Below, piece after piece: positions 14,305 to 18,563 of a DNA stretch of 18,563 nucleotides. Both the position numbers and the translations under genes were made by a program. Every line of letters begins with the position of its first letter. The stretch's first letter is position 1. Below the pieces are notes generated by a model, which saw only the letters and a program-made list of their open reading frames with translations, was not told the DNA's origin and ran no database searches. The stretch spans positions 1-18,563 of the forward strand of contig QHRT01000099.1 in assembly GCA_003220195.1 (NCBI GenBank). The letters are read 5' to 3'. This DNA comes from Candidatus Rokuibacteriota bacterium (GTDB taxonomy: Bacteria; Methylomirabilota; Methylomirabilia; Rokubacteriales; CSP1-6).

Positions 14305-15108
14305 CTACCCTCCGCGCCCGAATTCCGGGTAGAGCGTCATCCCGCCGTCGACGAACAGCGTCTGGCCGTGAACGTAGTCCGAATCGTCCGAGGCGAGCCA
14401 CACCGCGGCCTTGCCGATGTCCTCGGGCACTCCGATGCGCCCGTACGGGATCAGCGTGAGGAGCGAAGCGAGCGCCGCCGGGGTGTCCCACGCCGCACGG
14501 TTGATCGGAGTCTGGATCGCCCCGGGCGCGATGGAATTCACGCGGATCCTGTGCGGCGCCAGTTCCTGGGCGAGCGATTGCATGAAGAGCTTGACGCCAC
14601 CTTTCGATGCGGCGTAGTTCGCGTGTCCGGCCCACGGAATCACCTCGTGCACCGACGACATGCAGATGACCTTGCCGGTCGCCCGGGACACCGGTCGCGG
14701 GCCACGGCGAATCATCTCGCGCACGGCTTCGCGCGTGCACAGGAACATGCCGGTCAGGTTCACCCCGAGCACCAGGTTCCACTGGTCGAGCGTCATGTCG
14801 ACGAACGCCGCGTCGCGCTGGAGTCCGGCGTTGTTCACCAGGATGTCGATCGTGCCCCATCGAGAGCACATCTCGCGGAACATCGCCGCGACCTCGGCCT
14901 CCTTCGAGACGTCGGCGCGCAGGGCGAGTGTTTCCACGCCGCCGGCGGCGATCTCCTTCGCGATACGTTCTGCGGTGTCCTCGGCCGTCACGTAGTTCAC
15001 GACCACGTTCGCGCCGGCCGCGCCGAGCGCGCGCGCGACGCCCTCCCCGATCCCGGAGTTCGCGCCCGTCACGAGCGCGTTCTGCCCCACGAGCGGCTGA
15101 TGGACCAT
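14305..15108 (-). CDS. Glucose 1-dehydrogenase-like SDR
   Basis: This 267-aa classical short-chain dehydrogenase has the cofactor motif TGANSGIG (14-21), NNAG (92-95) and catalytic Ser152, Tyr165, Lys169 (YAASK). Several blocks match Bacillus glucose 1-dehydrogenase specifically: MSSVHEVIPW, PGAIQTPIN and the C-terminal GGMTLYPEF. This supports NAD(P)-dependent oxidation of glucose or a similar sugar, although SDR substrate assignment from sequence is weak. The ATG at 15108 has a very strong Shine-Dalgarno (GAGGAGGAG). It is the last gene of the minus-strand operon, 52 bp after the decarboxylase beta gene. Its job with an epimerase and a ThDP decarboxylase is unclear; it could reduce the aldehyde the decarboxylase makes (speculative). 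Confidence 0.92.
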   Translation of the reverse strand: MVHQPLVGQNALVTGANSGIGEGVARALGAAGANVVVNYVTAEDTAERIAKEIAAGGVETLALRADVSKEAEVAAMFREMCSRWGTIDILVNNAGLQRDAAFVDMTLDQWNLVLGVNLTGMFLCTREAVREMIRRGPRPVSRATGKVICMSSVHEVIPWAGHANYAASKGGVKLFMQSLAQELAPHRIRVNSIAPGAIQTPINRAAWDTPAALASLLTLIPYGRIGVPEDIGKAAVWLASDDSDYVHGQTLFVDGGMTLYPEFGRGG

Positions 15109-15160
15109 GGGCTCCTCCTCTCACCGTCGCCGGCCGGATCGTCCCGGCGGCGCGCAGCCG

Positions 15161-15733
15161 CTACGTCCGTGCCTCCACGCTCCGCCGGAACGTGTCCCGG
15201 ATCTCCATCGTCGACCTCGACACGCGCGGGACGTCGCGCGCGGACGCGAGCCGGGTCTTGACGACGAGCAATCGCGGTCCGCCGTCCGTCCGCGTCCGGG
15301 CCAGTTCCTCGACGAGCGTCTCCTGATCTTCACAGCCGATCGCCCCCCGGTAGCCAGAGCTCCGCCCGATGGCCGCGAGGTCGACGCGGGTCGTGATCGA
15401 CGGCTGCGCTCCGGTCGATTCGTACGCCTCGTTGTCCAGCACGACGTGGACGAGATTCGGCGGGCGTTCAGCGCCGATCAACGGCAGCGCCCCGAGGCTC
15501 ATGAGCGCACTTCCGTCGCCTTCGAGGACGAAGACCCGACGGCGCGGCACGAGCAGGGCGAGACCCAGCCCGAGGGCCGACGCCAGCCCCATCGAGCCGA
15601 GCATGTAGAAGTTTCCGGGACGATCGAGCACGCTGAACGCTTCGCGGGAGATCATCCCGGTCGTCGTGATCACAAGATCGTCCTCGTCGAGCTGGCTTGC
15701 GATCGCGTTGATCGCCTCGTCTCGCGCGATCAC
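15161..15733 (-). CDS. ThDP decarboxylase beta subunit (phosphonopyruvate/sulfopyruvate decarboxylase type)
   Basis: This 190-aa protein equals the C-terminal PP domain of the enzyme. The ThDP/Mg motif runs from EGDGS (71-75) to VLDNEAYESTG (98-108), the pattern of phosphonopyruvate and sulfopyruvate decarboxylases, and GSMGLASALGLGLAL (46-60) matches ComE-like subunits. The GTG start at 15733 overlaps the alpha stop in GTGA, so the two are translationally coupled. Together with the alpha subunit the size (about 360 aa) equals single-chain phosphonopyruvate decarboxylase. The product would be an aldehyde from a C3-substituted pyruvate. No PEP mutase, ComA or ComC gene is in view, so the substrate cannot be chosen. 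The Arg-rich tail after about residue 160 is typical of a surface extension. Confidence 0.88.
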   Translation of the reverse strand: MIARDEAINAIASQLDEDDLVITTTGMISREAFSVLDRPGNFYMLGSMGLASALGLGLALLVPRRRVFVLEGDGSALMSLGALPLIGAERPPNLVHVVLDNEAYESTGAQPSITTRVDLAAIGRSSGYRGAIGCEDQETLVEELARTRTDGGPRLLVVKTRLASARDVPRVSRSTMEIRDTFRRSVEART

Positions 15734-16239
15734 TCGATCGCTCCGGGCCGCACGATCAGGGCACCGGGCACCGATCGCTTGCGGATCGCGGCCAGCAGCC
15801 GATCCAGGCACGCCCGTGGATCACCCGGTTCGAGAATCTGGTACGGCAGGTCGAGCAGCTCCAGCATTCCGAGCGTCTTGACCCCCATGACCCAGTGCTC
15901 GGGTGCGTCGCCCGGAGGGCCGCCGTACCCGCGCCATCCGACGACGAGCACGCACGGGATCTTGTAGACGAGACTGAACGACGTCACGCCGTTGACCAGG
16001 TTGCCCAGGCCGGAATTCTGCAGGAGCACCAGGCCGAGACGTCCGGTGAAGTAGGCTGCGCTGGCGACGCCGAGCGCGACGTCCTCGCGCACGGCGGGCA
16101 CGTACCTGATCTCAGGATCGTGAAGGACCTGCTCGAACACGCTCCTCAATGTCGAGTCGGGCACTCCGGAGACGAACGTCAGGCCGCGTTCCTTCAGCGC
16201 GGCAACGAACGCGGCGGCGGGGCCCGATCGCTTCGTCAC
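15730..16239 (-). CDS. ThDP decarboxylase alpha subunit (phosphonopyruvate/sulfopyruvate decarboxylase type)
   Basis: This 169-aa protein equals the N-terminal PYR domain. Key features are FVSGVPDSTL (22-31), the cofactor-activating Glu52 in AVREDVALG, LLQNSGLGNLVNGVTS (72-87), IPCVLVVGWRG and EHWVMGV. These match ComD and the N-terminal half of phosphonopyruvate decarboxylase. The GTG at 16239 overlaps the epimerase stop as GTGA; the frame is open further upstream but runs antisense-style through the epimerase and is not coding. The protein needs the beta subunit to form the active site at the dimer interface. Coupling of epimerase, alpha and beta by successive GTGA overlaps argues for matched expression. 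Confidence 0.88.
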   Translation of the reverse strand: MTKRSGPAAAFVAALKERGLTFVSGVPDSTLRSVFEQVLHDPEIRYVPAVREDVALGVASAAYFTGRLGLVLLQNSGLGNLVNGVTSFSLVYKIPCVLVVGWRGYGGPPGDAPEHWVMGVKTLGMLELLDLPYQILEPGDPRACLDRLLAAIRKRSVPGALIVRPGAIE

Positions 16240-17186
16240 CGCAGCGAGTCGCGAAAGTATCTGACCGTTCGGTCGAAGCCTTCGGCGAACGGAACTTCGG
16301 GCACGTAGCCGAGCAGCCTTCTGGCTCTCTCGACGTCGGCCAGGGTGTGCGCGACGTCCCCCGCGCGAGCGGGCGTGTGCCGTCGTTCGAGCTTGCGCGC
16401 CAGGATGGACTCCAGTGTCTCGATGATGTCGAGCAGGGAGATCCGGCTGCCGCACCCCACGTTCAGCACCTCTCCGGCGGCCTGGGCGGCGCGCGCCGCG
16501 AGCACGTTGGCGTGCACCACGTTGTCGACGTAGGTGAAATCCCGCGACTGTCGGCCATCGCCGTGGACTTCGAGCGGCTCTCCGGCGAGCGCCCACAGGA
16601 TGAACCGCGGAATCACCGCAGCATACTCGGACGTCGGGTCTTGCCGCGGGCCGAAGACGTTGAAGTAGCGGAGCCCGGTCGTTCCCACCCCGTAGAGACG
16701 TGTGAAGACGCGCGCGTACTGCTCACCGGCCGCCTTGGAGACAGCGTAGGGCGAAATGGGCGACGGCGCCTGATCTTCCCGTTTCGGCAAGTCCGGAGCG
16801 TCGCCGTACACCGAGGACGATGACGCGTAGACCACGCGCGGCACGCCGGAGCGCCGCGCGGCTTCCAGGACGTGCAAGGTGCCGGTGACGTTGTTGTCGT
16901 TCGCCCCGAGCGGGTCGGCGACCGACCGCGGGACCGACCTCATCGCCGCCTGGTGGAAGATGACCTCCACGCCCTCGGCCGCTCGCAGGACAGTGTCGAG
17001 GTCGCGGACGTCGCCGCGGACGATGTCCAGGCGATCGGAGAACCCGTCCGCGAACGAGAGGTTCTTCTCCGCGCCGGTCGAGAAGTTGTCGAGGACGCGC
17101 ACCGCCGCGCCGTCGGTGAGGAGTCGTTCGACCAGGTGAGAGCCGATGAACCCCGCGCCACCGGTGACGAGGAAACGGGCGTTCAT
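16236..17186 (-). CDS. NAD-dependent nucleotide-sugar epimerase (GalE/WbpP-like SDR)
   Basis: This 316-aa extended SDR has the Rossmann motif TGGAGFIGSH (8-17), Asp33 for NAD binding, HQAAMRSVPRSV (78-89), the Ser region SSSSVYGD and catalytic Tyr147/Lys151 (YAVSK). GLRYFNVFGPRQDP, FTYVDNVV and NVGCGSRISL are typical of UDP-sugar 4-epimerases and closest in wording to the UDP-GlcNAc/GlcNAcA epimerases such as WbpP and TviC. It is divergent to a WbpA/WbpO-like dehydrogenase, supporting formation of a uronic-acid nucleotide sugar for polysaccharide. The ATG at 17186 has no Shine-Dalgarno but a TAGACT box 7 nt upstream. Its end overlaps the decarboxylase alpha start. Confidence 0.93.
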   Translation of the reverse strand: MNARFLVTGGAGFIGSHLVERLLTDGAAVRVLDNFSTGAEKNLSFADGFSDRLDIVRGDVRDLDTVLRAAEGVEVIFHQAAMRSVPRSVADPLGANDNNVTGTLHVLEAARRSGVPRVVYASSSSVYGDAPDLPKREDQAPSPISPYAVSKAAGEQYARVFTRLYGVGTTGLRYFNVFGPRQDPTSEYAAVIPRFILWALAGEPLEVHGDGRQSRDFTYVDNVVHANVLAARAAQAAGEVLNVGCGSRISLLDIIETLESILARKLERRHTPARAGDVAHTLADVERARRLLGYVPEVPFAEGFDRTVRYFRDSLR

Positions 17187-17193
17187 CCCGCGC

Positions 17194-17199
17194 AGTCTA
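17194..17199 (-). promoter_or_regulatory. -10 box of epimerase operon, leaderless-type
   Basis: On the minus strand TAGACT is followed by 7 nt and the ATG at 17186, with no Shine-Dalgarno. It pairs with the divergent dehydrogenase promoter in a 66-bp intergenic region. Confidence 0.45.
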
Positions 17200-17239
17200 T
17201 CACCCAGATCAGGACGGCGGTCGCGCGGGATGGCCGCGG

Positions 17240-17245
17240 TATCAT
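17240..17245 (+). promoter_or_regulatory. -10 box of nucleotide-sugar dehydrogenase, leaderless-type
   Basis: TATCAT ends 7 nt before the ATG at 17253, with no Shine-Dalgarno between. The -10 elements of the two divergent genes are about 40 bp apart, so their -35 regions must overlap or face each other. Confidence 0.45.
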
Positions 17246-17252
17246 CGTCGAG

Positions 17253-18563
17253 ATGCCGTCCGCGGGCGACCTCCTGCACGAGCGGCTGCGCACGGAACCG
17301 ACGATCGGCGTGATCGGCCTCGGGTATGTCGGGCTGCCGCTCGCCGTGGCATTCGCGCGATCCGGCGCCACCGTGCTTGGCATCGACGTCGACGGTGAGC
17401 GCGTCGCCTCCATCGCGCGCGGAGAGAGTTTCGTGGAGGACGTCGCCTCGACCGCCGTGGCCGAGCTGGTTCGCGACGCTCGCCTCTCGGCCTCGAACGA
17501 GTTCTGGCGACTCAAGGATGCGGACGCGATCGTCATCTGCGTACCGACCCCTCTCGGAAAATCGAAGGAGCCGGACATCTCGTTCATCATCGCCGCGGCC
17601 GAGCAGGTGGCGCGCGTCATTCGCCCCGGACAGCTCATCGTGCTGGAATCGACGACGTATCCCGGCACGACGCAGGAGATCCTCCTGCCGCGACTGCAGG
17701 CGGGCGGCCTCACGGCCGGCGAGGACTTCTTTCTCGCGTTCTCGCCCGAGCGAATCGATCCCGGCAACCGGCGTTACACGCTCCGCGACATTCCCAAAGT
17801 CGTGGGCGGCCTGACGCCCCGGTGCCGCGACCTGGCGACCCTGCTCTACGAGCGTGTGACCCGCGAGGTCGTCCACGTGTCGAGTCCGGAAACCGCGGAG
17901 ATGGTGAAGCTCTTCGAGAACACGTTCCGCTCGGTGAACATCGCCCTCGTGAACGAGTTCGCGATCATGTGCCGGCGTCTCGGGATCTCGGTCTGGGAAG
18001 TCGTCCGCGCGGCGGCCACGAAGCCGTTCGGGTTCATGCCCTTCTATCCCGGTCCGGGCCTCGGCGGACACTGCTTGCCGTCGGATCCGTACTATCTCTC
18101 GTGGAAAGTGCGGCTCGAAGGCTACGAGCCACGCTTCATCACCTTCGCCGACGAGATCAACCGCCAGATGCCGCGGTTCGTCGTGGACCTGGTGGCCGAT
18201 GCGCTCAACGATCGGGCGCGGTCGATCCGCGGCGCACGGATCCTGGCGTTGGGCGTCGCGTACAAACGGAACGTCGCAGACACGCGCGACTCGCCCGCGC
18301 TCGAGATCATCGCCGTGCTCCGCGCCAAGGGCGCCGCCGTCGAGTACCACGATCCGCTCGTGCCGTGTATCACGGTCGATGGACAATCACTGCGGTCCAT
18401 CGATTGGGCGAACGCCGAGGTCGGCTCGCGGGATGTCGTCCTCATCCTGACCGACCATGCGAGCTACGACTGGCCGGCGATCGTCGAGCGCGCGCGGCTC
18501 GTCATCGACACGCGCAACGCTACCGGCGACCTCACCGCCCCCGAGAACGTCGTCCGGCTCTGA
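17253..18563 (+). CDS. UDP-N-acetylhexosamine 6-dehydrogenase-like nucleotide-sugar dehydrogenase (WbpA/WbpO type)
   Basis: This 436-aa protein is complete, with its TGA being the last three bases of the window. Features are IGVIGLGYVGLPLA (18-31) for NAD, VPTPLGKSKEPD (98-108), ESTTYPGTT (132-140), FSPERIDPGN, VKLFENTFRSVNIALVNE (218-235) and catalytic Cys274 in GLGGHCLPSDPYYLSW. The C-terminal domain has VAYKRNVADTRDSPA. GGHC.P.DP.YLSWK wording fits UDP-GlcNAc/UDP-ManNAc dehydrogenases better than UDP-glucose dehydrogenase (usually GGxCFPKD). It oxidises the C6 hydroxyl to a carboxylate with two NAD. With the divergent epimerase it should supply a HexNAc-uronic acid for O-antigen or capsule. 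The ATG at 17253 fits the family N-terminus; upstream open frame is antisense to the epimerase. Confidence 0.94.
   Translation: MPSAGDLLHERLRTEPTIGVIGLGYVGLPLAVAFARSGATVLGIDVDGERVASIARGESFVEDVASTAVAELVRDARLSASNEFWRLKDADAIVICVPTPLGKSKEPDISFIIAAAEQVARVIRPGQLIVLESTTYPGTTQEILLPRLQAGGLTAGEDFFLAFSPERIDPGNRRYTLRDIPKVVGGLTPRCRDLATLLYERVTREVVHVSSPETAEMVKLFENTFRSVNIALVNEFAIMCRRLGISVWEVVRAAATKPFGFMPFYPGPGLGGHCLPSDPYYLSWKVRLEGYEPRFITFADEINRQMPRFVVDLVADALNDRARSIRGARILALGVAYKRNVADTRDSPALEIIAVLRAKGAAVEYHDPLVPCITVDGQSLRSIDWANAEVGSRDVVLILTDHASYDWPAIVERARLVIDTRNATGDLTAPENVVRL

Noticed and set aside
13295..15124. 609-codon minus-strand frame spanning the SDR and the antisense of the cyclase
   Set aside because: In the SDR region the true frame is another one with catalytic motifs, and in the cyclase region the plus strand carries the intact GGDEF; this frame has no domain.
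17253..17300. Possible longer dehydrogenase starting as far back as 16872
   Set aside because: The upstream frame is antisense to the epimerase; the dehydrogenase's Rossmann motif lies at residue 18 from the ATG at 17253, the normal place.
1..18563. tRNA, rRNA, CRISPR arrays, insertion sequences, attachment sites
   Set aside because: I saw no cloverleaf, regularly spaced repeats, transposase motifs or flanking inverted repeats; genes are packed tail to tail with little free space.

Overview
This is a GC-rich, gene-dense bacterial chromosomal segment with gaps of mostly 0-170 bp. I see no rRNA, tRNA, CRISPR array, insertion sequence or phage gene. The gene content (an ASKHA/ferredoxin corrinoid-activator-like protein, UroD-family methyltransferase-like and MaoC proteins, many hybrid kinases) and the recurring promoter layout would fit an uncultured soil or sediment lineage such as Candidatus Rokubacteria/Methylomirabilota. 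That placement is inference from general resemblance and could not be tested.

Left region (1-6327). A minus-strand operon runs GatC-like small protein, amidase-signature hydrolase, a coiled-coil protein ending in a PCP_red-like domain, and an Smr-domain protein cut by the left edge. Divergent from it, a plus-strand operon encodes a [2Fe-2S]/ASKHA protein of the reductive-activator (RACo/RamA-like) type, a double-hotdog MaoC protein and a UroD-superfamily protein. The first and last of these suggest corrinoid-linked methyl-transfer chemistry, but no corrinoid protein lies in the window.

Middle (6329-7867). A YchF-type P-loop NTPase (minus) and queF, for queuosine biosynthesis (plus), diverge from a 90-bp promoter region.

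Signalling island (7868-14293). Reading the minus strand from right to left, there is a small membrane protein coupled to a soluble GAF hybrid histidine kinase, then a catalytically degenerate GGDEF protein, a second paralogous membrane hybrid kinase, and a stand-alone receiver domain interrupted by one in-frame TAA. A small plus-strand membrane-protein ORF lies antisense to the tail of the degenerate GGDEF ORF. At the right end an intact membrane diguanylate cyclase, with GGDEF and an I-site, diverges from the operon. It has a sigma70-like promoter preceded by a tandem 15-bp direct repeat.

Right region (14305-18563). A minus-strand operon encodes an NAD-dependent nucleotide-sugar epimerase, both halves of a split ThDP decarboxylase of the phosphonopyruvate/sulfopyruvate type (joined by two GTGA overlaps), and a glucose-1-dehydrogenase-like SDR. 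Divergent from it is a UDP-HexNAc 6-dehydrogenase-like gene ending exactly at the window edge. Epimerase plus dehydrogenase points to surface polysaccharide precursor synthesis.

Across the window, six gene starts that head transcription units have a TANNNT-like -10 box only 6-8 nt upstream of ATG and no Shine-Dalgarno, whereas several operon-internal genes have clear Shine-Dalgarno sequences. This suggests widespread leaderless transcription.
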